Source of the DNA: Haliscomenobacter sp.
GTDB lineage: Bacteria > Bacteroidota > Bacteroidia > Chitinophagales > Saprospiraceae
Reading direction: 5' to 3'
DNA: 64,000 nt
NCBI GenBank assembly: GCA_016707205.1
Contig: JADJHZ010000001.1
Span: 124,001-188,000 of the forward strand
Position numbers and translations under genes: made by a program. Under the pieces are notes generated by a model that searched no databases, had not been told where the DNA came from, and was given only the letters and a program-made list of their open reading frames with translations. Position 1 is the stretch's first letter. Every line of letters starts with the position of its first letter. Positions 7,754-17,016 of this stretch are shown here, in pieces.

Positions 7754-9209
7754 GCAGCGCTTGTTTCAACAAATCCGGGACCGGGAATCCATGCAGGCCC
7801 TGGAGGAAGAACAGCGACGCGTAGAAGCGGAATTTCAAATCCTGGAAATTAACCGGTCGGAAGCTTCCGCCGAACTCATTCGCTTGGCCTTGCACGAAAA
7901 GGGAGCGCCATGGCATTCCTCCTTGTCGGCTTTGGAGGAGAAACGAGCGCACCAGATCAAGGAAACCGATCGCAAAAAAGCGATAGCAGAAGAATTGATT
8001 CGATTGAACGACTCCTTGTCTTCCCTGCGGTTGGCGTTGGATGTTTCCGCCCAGGCTTTTTCCCGTTTAGAAGAGCAGGCTAAAACCCTGGAGCCGCTTT
8101 GGAAATCGGTGGAAGCCCTTGACCTTCGTATTCAGGAACGGACACCGCCGCTGGATAAAGCCCGGACGGAGTTTCAGGCTAAAGAACTAGAACGCAAGGA
8201 GTTTAGGGCTATCGTCTCGGATTTACACGAACAAGTAGAACGCTTGGTTTTAGCGGAAACCGAGGAGCGCGATTGGCTGGAAAAAAATGTGGCTCTGGCC
8301 CCGCTTCCATTGGCTTATTCGGGTATCCGCAACCATTTGGACCAGTGCGGGGAGCTCGCCCGGGAAATTCATAGAGCGTCCGGCGCTTTATCAGAGGTCA
8401 CAAAGCGGTTGGAAAAAACATCCAGGGAAGGCGAAAGCGCCTCCCTGCAACTGGAAAAGGAAGAAGGAACGCTCCAGTCGCTCAAAAAGCAATTTGTGGC
8501 CGCGCTGCCCGAGAAATACAACCCCGAACATGGATTAGCTGATTTGTTTGTTCGGGAAATCGAAACGCTTCAGAACCAGCGCCAGGCATTGATGGAGTTA
8601 GAGCGCATGGATAAAGATTACCGAATCCTGCTGACGGAAAGGGAGGCATGGGAAGACGGGCTGTCCAATTTGCAAAAAGAAGACGCAGAAGTGAATAAAG
8701 CGCTGTACTCCGCCATGGAAGCATTGGATGCCTTCGAGCGCCAGCTGCAGTTCAAACAAGAAATCGTCCATCAGCAACAGCGCATAGTCAACTACGAAAA
8801 GGATCGGGCGGCCCTTGAGGAAGGTCAGCCCTGCCCGCTTTGTTTTTCTACAGACCATCCCTTTAGGCGTCATGAGGTAAAACCTTTTCTGGACGAGGCC
8901 CGCCAGGAATTTGAAAAAGCCCGCGTTGCGCATGCCGCAGCCGCCCAACGCCAGCGGGAACTTCTGAACAGACATTTGGAGATCGGGCTCCGGCTGGATC
9001 AATACCGGGATTCTACCCAGTTCAAAAAACGCGTCCTGGATCTCGAACTCCGGTTTAGCCAGACCGCGTTTCGCGCTCTCGGATTGGATTGGACCGCAGA
9101 GGCAGCCCCTGTCCGGGTCAAGCTAAACAGGAGACGGATGGGTTTGCAACGGCCCTCCTGCAAGCCAAAGAGGCGTATTCCCAGCATCGGGAAAATCACG
9201 CGCTGCTGA
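7740..9209 (+). CDS. sbcC: SbcC, second part: coiled coil and zinc hook
   Basis: This is a continuation of sbcC; true coding in this frame begins at about 7677, and there is no real start here. It is almost entirely heptad-rich coiled coil with the zinc-hook CPLC within LEEGQPCPLCFSTDHPF (about 8825-8875), the motif through which two SbcC arms dimerise. The last 30 or so residues before 9209 are out of frame. The true frame moves on at about 9122 (RVK to KQETDGF). Confidence 0.8.
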   Translation: MGADKQRLFQQIRDRESMQALEEEQRRVEAEFQILEINRSEASAELIRLALHEKGAPWHSSLSALEEKRAHQIKETDRKKAIAEELIRLNDSLSSLRLALDVSAQAFSRLEEQAKTLEPLWKSVEALDLRIQERTPPLDKARTEFQAKELERKEFRAIVSDLHEQVERLVLAETEERDWLEKNVALAPLPLAYSGIRNHLDQCGELAREIHRASGALSEVTKRLEKTSREGESASLQLEKEEGTLQSLKKQFVAALPEKYNPEHGLADLFVREIETLQNQRQALMELERMDKDYRILLTEREAWEDGLSNLQKEDAEVNKALYSAMEALDAFERQLQFKQEIVHQQQRIVNYEKDRAALEEGQPCPLCFSTDHPFRRHEVKPFLDEARQEFEKARVAHAAAAQRQRELLNRHLEIGLRLDQYRDSTQFKKRVLDLELRFSQTAFRALGLDWTAEAAPVRVKLNRRRMGLQRPSCKPKRRIPSIGKITRC

Positions 9210-9934
9210 AATCTGCACTGGATAACGCGCAGGTCGCCTTAAAGGAAAAAAGGAGCCAAGTCGCGCTTATAGACCAGGAAGTGGAGGGCAAGCAGGCGCA
9301 TGTTTTTCATCTCCAGCAGAATTTAGACGCCCTGGTCAGCGAGCGTCAAGCGCTCTTTGGAGAAAACGATCCAAAGGAGGCCCGCAAGGTATGGGCTCAG
9401 GAAATAGATGCCGAACTGGCTGAACAACGAAACCTCCATTCTGCTCTTGGCCAAATAGAGAGGGAAAGGGAGGGCCAGCTAGGGGGCCTGGAAGAAATTA
9501 CCCGTAATTTGGCAGAACGCGATGAGCAGATAACCACCCTGGAGACGACCTTGATTTCTGCTGCCAGCGGACTGGGGTTCAATGGATTAGATGGGTTAAA
9601 AGCTTCTATGCTCGGCCAGGAAGACCTTAAACAGTGCAGGGAAACCGAACGCTTCCTCATGCGCAAAGAGGCGGAATTGTCCAGAGCAAGGGAAGAAATC
9701 CTTCAAAAGAAGAACCTCCTGTTTCCGATCGTTTTGCCCTTACCGCCCCTCGATTCCTCCAACTTGCCGCTGAAACAGTCCAGCAACAAATCGAAGCGTT
9801 GCTGGAGGATTCAGGGAAAATCAAAGCCAGGCTGGAGCAACAAGACTCCAGTCTCAAGGAAGCGGAGGCCCTTCGATCTGCTTTGGCCGTCCAAAAGCGG
9901 GAGGCGCTTCGCTGGGCCAAACTCAACGAACTGA
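9089..9934 (+). CDS. sbcC: SbcC, third part: returning coiled coil
   Basis: This is the third open piece of sbcC, in frame with the gene from about 9122 to 9710. It is all alpha-helical coiled coil (KQETDGFATALLQAKEAYSQ and onward). The residues after EEILQKKNLL are out of frame. It has no start signal of its own. Confidence 0.75.
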   Translation: MDRRGSPCPGQAKQETDGFATALLQAKEAYSQHRENHALLKSALDNAQVALKEKRSQVALIDQEVEGKQAHVFHLQQNLDALVSERQALFGENDPKEARKVWAQEIDAELAEQRNLHSALGQIEREREGQLGGLEEITRNLAERDEQITTLETTLISAASGLGFNGLDGLKASMLGQEDLKQCRETERFLMRKEAELSRAREEILQKKNLLFPIVLPLPPLDSSNLPLKQSSNKSKRCWRIQGKSKPGWSNKTPVSRKRRPFDLLWPSKSGRRFAGPNSTN

Positions 9935-10413
9935 TCGGTTCGGCCGACGGCAAAAAGTTTCGGGTCTTTGCCCAGGGACTTACCTTGGCCAAACTGACGG
10001 CTCAGGCCAATCGCCACTTAAGCCATCTGAGCGGAAGGTACCTTATCCGGAAAAAAGAAGGAGAAGACCTTGGGCTTGAAATCCTGGATACGTTCCAGGC
10101 CAATAATTCAAGGAGCCTTCAAACGCTTTCCGGGGGCGAGCGTTTTTTGGTAAGCCTCGCGCTTGCGCTGGGTTTATCTGATCTGGCCGGGGCCCAAACC
10201 AGCATCCAGTCTTTGTTTATCGATGAAGGGTTCGGAACCCTGGATAACGACAGCTTGGATCTGGCTTTATCGACCCTGGAAAACCTGCAGGCAGCGGGAA
10301 AAACCATTGGAATTATCTCCCACGTCAAAGAACTCAAAGAACGGATTAGCGTGCAAATTCAGGTGCTTAAAAAAAGCAACGGGTTTAGCGAACTTAATGT
10401 AATAGATCATTGA
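9634..10413 (+). CDS. sbcC: SbcC, C-terminal ATPase part
   Basis: This is the last piece of sbcC, in frame from about 9710 (SDRFALTAPRFLQLAAET). It holds the ABC signature LSGGERFLVSLALALGLSDL (about 10120-10180) and Walker B/D-loop LFIDEGFGTLD (about 10215-10250), then the H-loop IISHVKELKERI. Together with the N-terminal Walker A this completes the composite ATPase head. Confidence 0.85.
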   Translation: MQGNRTLPHAQRGGIVQSKGRNPSKEEPPVSDRFALTAPRFLQLAAETVQQQIEALLEDSGKIKARLEQQDSSLKEAEALRSALAVQKREALRWAKLNELIGSADGKKFRVFAQGLTLAKLTAQANRHLSHLSGRYLIRKKEGEDLGLEILDTFQANNSRSLQTLSGGERFLVSLALALGLSDLAGAQTSIQSLFIDEGFGTLDNDSLDLALSTLENLQAAGKTIGIISHVKELKERISVQIQVLKKSNGFSELNVIDH

Positions 10414-10544
10414 ACAGCCCTCATCCGGTGATTGCGAAGGAAAATCGAAAATTGGCAACGGCTTGTCATTTTTTACCCTTAATTTGTGAGGGCAAAACCT
10501 TACTGGTTTCTGCCTTACCTCGAACACTGAAACCAAAACGATAC

Positions 10545-11102
10545 ATGCAAAAGAATTTGAAATCCTTTTTTGCTGCCCAAAAGCAAGGGTTAGATGAAAA
10601 GAGCGTTGACTTTCTGATCAAAGCGCTTGAAAAAAGCAACTTGCCTGGGTTTGATTTCATCGAATACAAACAGTCTCTGACCGCCCTTTCGGAAATGGTT
10701 GAGTTGGATGAGCGCACCCGATATAAGTCCGCCCTTGCTTCGGCTATGGCTTTTGGGCTGAACAAGGAAAAACTCCTGGGATCTGCCGAACACTACAAAA
10801 AGATTCTCACCAACGAACGGGAACAATTCAACGCCGCTCTTCAAAAACAGATCGACCAGCGCGTTAGCGCCAAAAAACAAGAGGTCGAAAAGCTTCGAAA
10901 GCAGATCGAGGAGTTCCAGTCGAAGATTAAAGAGTTGGAAAGCAAAATTACCCAGACCCAATCCACCATCAATCAGCAGGACGATCTGATCCAGGCGGCG
11001 ATGGCTAAAATTGAGTCCACTAAAGACGGGTTTGAATCGACGCTGTCGAGCATCATGGCCGAAATCGACCAGGACATCAAAAACATTCAATCGTATTTAT
11101 AA
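10545..11102 (+). CDS. Coiled-coil protein of unknown function
   Basis: The 185-residue product has no signal peptide and no membrane segment. Residues 1-80 are globular (MQKNLKSFFAAQKQGLDEKS) and residues 85-165 form a lysine/glutamate-rich coiled coil (KKQEVEKLRKQIEEFQSKIK). The ATG at 10545 is preferred because an upstream TTG frame from 10410 is low quality and overlaps the end of sbcC. It lies 51 bases before a membrane-anchored coiled-coil gene on the same strand, and the two probably act together. I do not recognise a named family. Confidence 0.7.
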   Translation: MQKNLKSFFAAQKQGLDEKSVDFLIKALEKSNLPGFDFIEYKQSLTALSEMVELDERTRYKSALASAMAFGLNKEKLLGSAEHYKKILTNEREQFNAALQKQIDQRVSAKKQEVEKLRKQIEEFQSKIKELESKITQTQSTINQQDDLIQAAMAKIESTKDGFESTLSSIMAEIDQDIKNIQSYL

Positions 11103-11153
11103 CTTAGGTTATTCTAAAACCTTTTGTTTTCATCATTCAAATTCGAATTCATC

Positions 11154-12179
11154 ATGGCTGATGTGAATTTTCAAGGCGACGGCAAGCCAAAATCATTCTG
11201 GAAAAGACCCGAAGGCTTGGTTGGCGCTATCTTTTTAATTGCTATCCTGGCAGGTCTGGGTATTTTGTTTGTCTCGTATTTGCCGCTTTTGGTGGAACTG
11301 GCCAAAAATGTGCTTTACCTGACGCTGATGATCATTGCCGGCGCCGGATTGCTGTATATGTTCTTCGACCCCCGGATGCGCAATCTGGTATGGTATGGGT
11401 ACAAAAGTATGATGCGCTCCCTGACGGGGATGTTCGTAACCATCGATCCGATCGGGATTTTGAAAAGCTATGTGGAAGACCTGGAGGACAACCTGGGCAA
11501 AATGCGCAAACAAATTGGGGTCCTCCGCGGCCAAATGCGCAAGATCCAAACGTTGATCGAAGAGAACTCCAAGGAAATTGAAAACAATATGCGGCTTGCC
11601 CAGGCAGCGCGCGATGCGGATAAGGACCAGCAAATGCTGCTGGCTTCCCGCAAAGCCGCCCGCCTTCGGGAAAGCAACGAAAAATACGGCGCGCTTTACC
11701 AAAAGATGGAGATCCTTTACCGCATTTTGACCAAAATGCACAACAACAGCGAAGTACTCCTGGAAGACACCAAGGATCAGGTCAAGGTGAAAGAGCAAGA
11801 GCGCAAAGCCATTCGCACCTCGCATTCCGCCATGCGTTCGGCCATGAGCGTAATCAGCGGCGATCCCGACAAGCGCGCGATGTTCGATATGGCTATGGAG
11901 GCGATTGCAGATGACGTGGCCAGTAAAGTGGGCGAGATGGAGCGCTTTATGGAGCTCTCCTCTAATTTTATGGATTCCGTCGACCTTCAAAATGGGATGT
12001 TTGAGGAACAAGGCATGCAGATGCTGGAAGAATGGGAAAAGAAAAGCACCTTGCTGTTAATGGAAGGCAGCCCTAAAACCAAGTTCGACGACGTGCTAGA
12101 CCTCAACCGGCCGGTGGATCAGCCGGAAAAACAAGTAAAAGGCAACGACAATCAATACGATAACCTGTTTAATGGGTAA
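11154..12179 (+). CDS. Membrane-anchored PspA/IM30-like coiled-coil protein
   Basis: The 341-residue protein has two N-terminal membrane helices (about 21-42 and 52-71) and then a long helical region (about 95-290). That region resembles PspA/IM30 phage-shock proteins in its pattern of MRKQIGVLRGQMRKIQ, many Met/Gln/Glu heptads and SAMRSAMSVISGD. True PspA proteins lack two preceding transmembrane helices, so this is a distant or analogous architecture. The charged C-terminal tail (residues 300-341) is disordered. It follows the soluble coiled-coil gene at 10545. Membrane-stress or scaffolding function is inference only. Confidence 0.65.
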   Translation: MADVNFQGDGKPKSFWKRPEGLVGAIFLIAILAGLGILFVSYLPLLVELAKNVLYLTLMIIAGAGLLYMFFDPRMRNLVWYGYKSMMRSLTGMFVTIDPIGILKSYVEDLEDNLGKMRKQIGVLRGQMRKIQTLIEENSKEIENNMRLAQAARDADKDQQMLLASRKAARLRESNEKYGALYQKMEILYRILTKMHNNSEVLLEDTKDQVKVKEQERKAIRTSHSAMRSAMSVISGDPDKRAMFDMAMEAIADDVASKVGEMERFMELSSNFMDSVDLQNGMFEEQGMQMLEEWEKKSTLLLMEGSPKTKFDDVLDLNRPVDQPEKQVKGNDNQYDNLFNG

Positions 12180-12233
12180 TTGGCCGCTATAAAGCTTTCC
12201 CTTCCTCTGTACGCACGAAATCGGAGGATTTGT

Positions 12234-12314
12234 CACACTACGGGACATTTTCGTTTTCCGGGCATCTAGGTCTTCCTGGTCTGTCAAACTTGTTCCAAAA
12301 TGTCCCGTAGTGTG
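12234..12314. repeat. 18-bp perfect inverted repeat with 45-bp loop
   Basis: CACACTACGGGACATTTT at 12234-12251 is repeated in exact inverse at 12297-12314. Flanking GTACGC on both sides (about 12210 and 12325) suggests a larger imperfect palindrome. It sits in the 208-base gap between the PspA-like gene and the DUF4198 gene. There is no T run after the second arm, so it is not a simple terminator. Confidence 0.8.
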
Positions 12315-12387
12315 GGATTTGGGCGTACGATGCCTGCAGGTAGGGGAGTGTTCTTGTAGCGTTTTGCCATAGATTAAACTGGAAACG

Positions 12388-13212
12388 ATGATAAAAAAAC
12401 TTTTCGCCCTGCTGCTTTTCTTTACGCTGTTCAGCTCCCATGACCTCTTCCTGAAACTTCGGAGTTATCACGTGAAGCCCGAATCGGACGCAGAGGTTTT
12501 TCTATATAACGGCACGTTTTCGGAGTCTGAAAATGTTATTACCCGCGACCGTATCCAGGACTTCCAGATGTATGGCCCCAACTATTATTCCAGACCGGAT
12601 ACCAGCAACTGGTACGACAAAGGGAATGTTTCTTATTTTAAGTTTAAAACCGGCAACTCGGGCACTTACCTTGCAGGGATTTCCACTCGCCCTCGTAGGA
12701 TTGAACTTCCTGCCAGCGAATTCAATGAATACCTGGAGCATGACGGCGTACGGGATATTCTGGAAGCCCGGAAAAAGGGAAATCAGCTCGACAAACCAGC
12801 GGTGGAGCAATACGCCAAACACGTCAAAGCGGTTTTTCAGGCGGGTAAAATGAAAACCGGCCACTTCCAGAAAATTATGGGCTACCCGATTGAGTTTGTT
12901 CCCCTGGAAAATCCGTATACGCAAAAACTGAACGATTATTTAGAGTTTCAACTATTGAAACACAGTAAACCTTTACCCGGGCATTGGGTATATGCAGGGT
13001 ATGATGATGGGCACAGCCATGCCAGAGAAATGGAATCCGGCGCGCACAACCACAACGAACGGGCATTTAAAACTGATTCCGAAGGGAAATTCAAAGTGAA
13101 GATCAGCCAATATGGGAAATGGTATGTCCGTACCATTCACATGGTCCCTTCAGCCAATAAAGCGCAGGATTATATTTCCAACTGGGGGACGTTAACGTTT
13201 GAAGTCCGGTAG
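12388..13212 (+). CDS. DUF4198 domain-containing protein
   Basis: The 274-residue product begins with a hydrophobic segment (MIKKLFALLLFFTLFSSHDLFLKL) and then shows the DUF4198 pattern. A His-Asp pair follows the signal, an extended beta-rich domain follows (FLYNGTFSESENVITRDRI), and a His-rich stretch DGHSHAREMESGAHNHNERA sits near residue 209. DUF4198 proteins are periplasmic and often associated with metal (nickel/cobalt) handling; the histidine cluster would fit metal binding. The ending, WYVRTIHMVPSAN...WGTLTFEVR, is typical of the family. A DUF6702 gene follows 111 bases downstream. Confidence 0.75.
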   Translation: MIKKLFALLLFFTLFSSHDLFLKLRSYHVKPESDAEVFLYNGTFSESENVITRDRIQDFQMYGPNYYSRPDTSNWYDKGNVSYFKFKTGNSGTYLAGISTRPRRIELPASEFNEYLEHDGVRDILEARKKGNQLDKPAVEQYAKHVKAVFQAGKMKTGHFQKIMGYPIEFVPLENPYTQKLNDYLEFQLLKHSKPLPGHWVYAGYDDGHSHAREMESGAHNHNERAFKTDSEGKFKVKISQYGKWYVRTIHMVPSANKAQDYISNWGTLTFEVR

Positions 13213-13323
13213 CCAAACTGGAGGTCAGGGGCAAGAACGGTCTTTTGAGACAGCCCAAGCAGATGGTGAATGCCGGCAGAAAGCTTTTGCAACCCCTTTC
13301 CTTCCGGAGTAAATGCAAGAAAA

Positions 13324-13833
13324 ATGGCGGGTGTTTGGTTTTTAGGGGCTTGTCTGTGGGGGTTTGGTCTTTTACCTGCGCCCGCGCCCTCTCACGCGTT
13401 ATACCTGGGCCTGGTTGAAATTACGCATCCGGAAGGGGAGGGCGAATCCAGTCTTCAGATAAAGGTGTTTTATGACGACCTCCAGAGCGGTATCCGGGCC
13501 GGCTACCCGAAGGCATTTCAACCTTCCGATCCGGAATCCTGGGCAGACAAGAATAAACCTTTGATCCAGGCTTATTTCCGGGCACGCCTGCTCGTTTGGG
13601 TCAACCGCCAAGCGGTCTCCTTCCATCTTCAGTCCGTTTCTTTACAACAAGACGCTTATTTTATGCAGTTCCGCATAAAATGCCCCGCCGAGTGGGACCT
13701 CCTTCAGGTCAAAGCGGATTTCCTTATGGAACTATTTCCGGACCAGACCAATGTCGTGCAGGCAGCTCATGGCAAGCAAAAACGTTTCGGCCGGACAACT
13801 TCCGCTAATCCGGGTTTGGAATTCCCGTTTTAA
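13324..13833 (+). CDS. DUF6702 family secreted protein
   Basis: The 169-residue protein has an N-terminal hydrophobic signal segment (MAGVWFLGACLWGFGLLPAP) and then the DUF6702 arrangement. The sequence HALYLGLVEITHPEGEGESSL leads to IKVFYDDLQSGI, a central LIQAYFRARLLVWVNRQ and a C-terminal NVVQAAHGKQKRF. These are Bacteroidota proteins of unknown function, often near DUF4198 or M1 peptidase genes. The ATG at 13324 gives a sensible signal peptide. The last 4 bases overlap the convergent M20 gene. Confidence 0.75.
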   Translation: MAGVWFLGACLWGFGLLPAPAPSHALYLGLVEITHPEGEGESSLQIKVFYDDLQSGIRAGYPKAFQPSDPESWADKNKPLIQAYFRARLLVWVNRQAVSFHLQSVSLQQDAYFMQFRIKCPAEWDLLQVKADFLMELFPDQTNVVQAAHGKQKRFGRTTSANPGLEFPF

Positions 13834-15131
13834 GCCCCTTTAAACAGATCCAGTAAAGACTGTGTCGTTACTATAATTCCGGTTTCGAGCGATTTCTGAG
13901 GCGCAGGGTAATAGAAGGGCGAGTGCAAACCCGGCAAATCCGAGTTCTTCAAGCGTTCGTCCGGTACGGTTCCCAGCCAGAATAGTGCGGTAGGAACTTT
14001 GTGTTCCGTTCTTCCATAGCGGGAAAAATCTTCTCCTACCATTTGGGGTTCCGCTTCTATCACGTTCTGACTGCCGACCGCTTTTACTGCGGAGGCGCTC
14101 AATTTATCGATCAAGTCCGGATGGTTGAAGTTGGCGGGCGTAAAGTCGTTTGCGAGGGTCACAACGGGCATTTTGTCTTCCGGCAACCCGGCGGCAATGG
14201 CCGTTCCTTTCGCAATTTCTTTGATCCGGCGATGAACCAATTGCCGGACTTCCTCGGAAAAGGTTCTTATCGTTAGTTGGAGGGTGACCTCGTCCGGAAT
14301 GATGTTGTATTGCGTTCCTCCTTTTATGGCGCCAACGGTGACCACGGCGGGTTCCGTTGGTTTCATGCTGCGGCTAACGATGGTTTGCAATTCCATGATC
14401 ATCATGCTGGCAAGGACTACCGGGTCGATGGACATGTGCGGAGAAGCGCCGTGCGCCCCAATCCCGAAAATTTTAATGTCCATCCGTTCGGAATTGGCCA
14501 TGGTGTATCCTTTTCCAAAGCCGACCTGGCCTGCGGGAATAGTTGGGCTGCAATGCAGCCCGATTCCAAAGGTTGGAACCCCAAAACGCGTATACAAGCC
14601 TGCGTCCAGCATCATTTTTGAACCGGCGCCGAGCTCTTCTGCCGGCTGTCCGATCAGCATCAGCGTGCCTTTCCATTGGTCTTTCATCCGCGCCATCACC
14701 CGGGCTGTCCCCAGCCAGGTCGTCATGTGCATATCATGCCCGCAGGAGTGCATGGTGCCGGTTTCCTGCCCGTTGTGGGGAACTTTTACCGCGCTGGCGT
14801 AGGGAAGCCCTGTTTTTTCCACCATGGGGAGGGCATCCATATCGGTGCGGTAGAGAATCGTTGGGCCTGGTCCGTTCTTCAGGATGCCGACGATGCCGTA
14901 TCCGCCAACTCCCTCGGTGACCTCGTATCCCACTTTCCGGAGTTCTGCGGCCAGTTTCCTGGAGGTTTCTTTTTCCTGAAAGGACAACTCGGGGGATTGG
15001 TGCAATTGCTTATAGAAATCAAGCAAAAAGGGGATCTCTTCAGCAATCGCTTCCCGGGTGATCGCCGGATGATCTCCACGAGTGAACGAACATATAACCA
15101 GACAGCCTGCCAGCAGCAATAAATTTCGCAT
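13830..15131 (-). CDS. M20 family amidohydrolase, exported
   Basis: The 433-residue protein belongs to the M20D N-acyl-L-amino-acid/hippurate amidohydrolase group. The dinuclear metal site residues are visible: SCGHDMH, catalytic Glu pair QPAEELGAG, GLHCS, and the late His in LHSPFYYP. YRTDMDALPM lies before the metal site. The chosen start at 15131 (MRNLLLLAGCLVICS) gives a signal peptide; the frame remains open upstream to 15242 but lacks signal features. The likely role is hydrolysis of N-acylated amino acids or peptides in the periplasm. Its 3' end overlaps the DUF6702 gene by 4 bases, tail to tail. Confidence 0.85.
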   Translation of the reverse strand: MRNLLLLAGCLVICSFTRGDHPAITREAIAEEIPFLLDFYKQLHQSPELSFQEKETSRKLAAELRKVGYEVTEGVGGYGIVGILKNGPGPTILYRTDMDALPMVEKTGLPYASAVKVPHNGQETGTMHSCGHDMHMTTWLGTARVMARMKDQWKGTLMLIGQPAEELGAGSKMMLDAGLYTRFGVPTFGIGLHCSPTIPAGQVGFGKGYTMANSERMDIKIFGIGAHGASPHMSIDPVVLASMMIMELQTIVSRSMKPTEPAVVTVGAIKGGTQYNIIPDEVTLQLTIRTFSEEVRQLVHRRIKEIAKGTAIAAGLPEDKMPVVTLANDFTPANFNHPDLIDKLSASAVKAVGSQNVIEAEPQMVGEDFSRYGRTEHKVPTALFWLGTVPDERLKNSDLPGLHSPFYYPAPQKSLETGIIVTTQSLLDLFKGA

Positions 15132-15234
15132 ATACGACCTATTTAAAATGATTGGGCAATGATACAAAGATTTTCCAAAATTACGGTTTGGCTTTTGCCT
15201 GGAAGCCAAATGCAGAAGAATACCCGGGAAATCC

Positions 15235-15266
15235 TTGGCCAATGGAGCGGAAAAAACTTACCTTTG
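15235..15266 (+). promoter_or_regulatory. Bacteroidetes-type promoter of the DEAD-box gene
   Basis: TACCTTTG at 15259-15266 matches the -7 consensus TAnnTTTG exactly, with TTG at 15235-15237 about 21 bases upstream as the -33 element. Transcription would start near 15273, leaving a short leader before the TTG start codon at 15292. Confidence 0.6.
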
Positions 15267-15291
15267 TGCTTCGAAATGAAAAAAAATTAAT

Positions 15292-16926
15292 TTGCATACC
15301 ACCTTTCAAAATCTGGGATTGAAGCAACAAGTGTTGCAGGCAATCCAGGAGCTAGGGTTTGAAACGCCCACTCCGATACAGGAAAAAACTATCCCTTTCC
15401 TTCTCGAGTCTCGGAATGACTTGGTCGCTTTCGCTCAAACCGGAACCGGAAAAACCGCCGCTTTTGGCCTTCCGATCATCGAGCAAATCGATTTGGCCAA
15501 CCCCAAAGTCCAAATGCTGACGTTGTGCCCAACCCGGGAATTATGTCTTCAAATCACTAAGGAGCTGACCAACTATGCCAAATACCTGCCCGGCTTCCAC
15601 GTCGTGCCGGTGTATGGCGGGGCCGAGATTTCCAAGCAAATCACTGCCCTTAAGCAAGGCGCTCATATCGTCGTGGGAACGCCGGGCAGAGCCCTTGATC
15701 TGATCAACCGGGGAAAACTCCAGATTGAACATATCCGCTGGCTGGTATTGGACGAAGCCGACGAAATGCTCTCCATGGGCTTTAAAGACGAGTTGGATGC
15801 AATTTTGTCGTCCACTCCGGCGGGCAAACAAACCCTGCTCTTTTCAGCGACGATGCCGGAAGAGATGACGGCGATCGCCCAGAAGTACATGCACAATCCG
15901 GCGGAGATTTCGGCTGGTAAAAGGAACATGGGCGCTGAGAATGTCCAGCACCACTTTTACCTCATCCACGCCAAAGATAAGTACCTCGTTCTCAAGCGGA
16001 TCGCCGACTATTATCCCGACATTTACGGGATCGTCTTTTGCCGGACCCGTCTGGAGACCAAAGAGGTATCCGATAAATTGATGGAGGATGGGTATAATGC
16101 GGACGCTTTGCACGGCGACCTTTCTCAACCGCAACGGGATTATGTAATGCAGCGTTTCCGCCTGAAACAAGTCCAGATACTGGTCGCCACCGATGTGGCA
16201 GCCAGAGGCCTGGATGTCAATAACCTGAGCCACATTATTAATTACAGCCTTCCGGATGATCCGGAGGTGTACATCCACCGGAGCGGGCGTACCGGCAGAG
16301 CAGGGAAAAGCGGAATTTCCATTATCCTTGCCAATATGCGGGAGAAATCCAAACTCAATTTTATTGAGAAGAAAATTTCAAAGCGATTTGAACAGAAAAC
16401 GGTTCCCACTGGCCGGGAAATCTGCGAAAAGCAGTTATTTCACATGATCGGACGAATCGAGAACATCGAGATTAAAGATACTCAGATTGAGCAATACCTT
16501 CCTTCCATTTATGCCCGTCTATCCTGGATGAGCCGGGAAGATCTGATTCAGCGTTTTGTTTCCATTGAGTTCAATCATTTTCTTTCCTATTACAAAAATG
16601 CCCCGGATTTGAATGCCGGAGTGATTCCGTCAAGGGATGAGCGTCAGGAAAAAGGCAAAAAACTGGAGCCCAGGGCTTCAAATGTTCCCTTTGCCAAGCT
16701 GTTTTTTAATATTGGGAAAAAAGACCAGGTTTCAGCCAAACACTTGATCGAATTGATCAACCGCCATACGAAAGGCAAATCCATCCGCATCGGCCGGATA
16801 GAACTGACCAGGAATTTTTCTCTGGTGGAAGTAGACGAGGCCTATCAGGACGCAGTGGTTCAGGCATTAAAAGGCGCCGCCTATAATGGCTTTCCGCTGG
16901 AAGTCCGGCTGGATAGAAAGAAATAG
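15292..16926 (+). CDS. DEAD-box RNA helicase with DbpA-type RNA-binding domain
   Basis: The 544-residue helicase carries every core motif: Q motif (ETPTPIQ), AQTGTGKT, PTREL, GTPGR, DEAD, SAT, ATDVAARGLDV and HRSGRTGRAG. Residues 470-540 (VPFAKLFFNIGKKDQVSAKH and onward) form a DbpA-like RNA-binding domain, as in CsdA/CshA-type enzymes acting in ribosome assembly and RNA decay at low temperature. The start is TTG: no in-frame ATG lies near the Q motif, the nearby ATG at 15276 is in another frame, and the promoter just upstream supports 15292. The C-terminus after residue 375 is unlike E. coli DeaD. Confidence 0.9.
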   Translation: MHTTFQNLGLKQQVLQAIQELGFETPTPIQEKTIPFLLESRNDLVAFAQTGTGKTAAFGLPIIEQIDLANPKVQMLTLCPTRELCLQITKELTNYAKYLPGFHVVPVYGGAEISKQITALKQGAHIVVGTPGRALDLINRGKLQIEHIRWLVLDEADEMLSMGFKDELDAILSSTPAGKQTLLFSATMPEEMTAIAQKYMHNPAEISAGKRNMGAENVQHHFYLIHAKDKYLVLKRIADYYPDIYGIVFCRTRLETKEVSDKLMEDGYNADALHGDLSQPQRDYVMQRFRLKQVQILVATDVAARGLDVNNLSHIINYSLPDDPEVYIHRSGRTGRAGKSGISIILANMREKSKLNFIEKKISKRFEQKTVPTGREICEKQLFHMIGRIENIEIKDTQIEQYLPSIYARLSWMSREDLIQRFVSIEFNHFLSYYKNAPDLNAGVIPSRDERQEKGKKLEPRASNVPFAKLFFNIGKKDQVSAKHLIELINRHTKGKSIRIGRIELTRNFSLVEVDEAYQDAVVQALKGAAYNGFPLEVRLDRKK

Positions 16927-17016
16927 GTGCTGGTGGCAAATGTGCAACACTCGTTTTTGCCAGGCATAAAAAAGCAATCGGATCAAAACTTCCTTACTCA
17001 CCCTTAAAAAAATGGC

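Noticed and set aside
11235..12011. A 258-codon minus-strand frame opposite the PspA-like gene
   Set aside because: It mirrors the codon pattern of a strong plus-strand gene and has a low-complexity composition.
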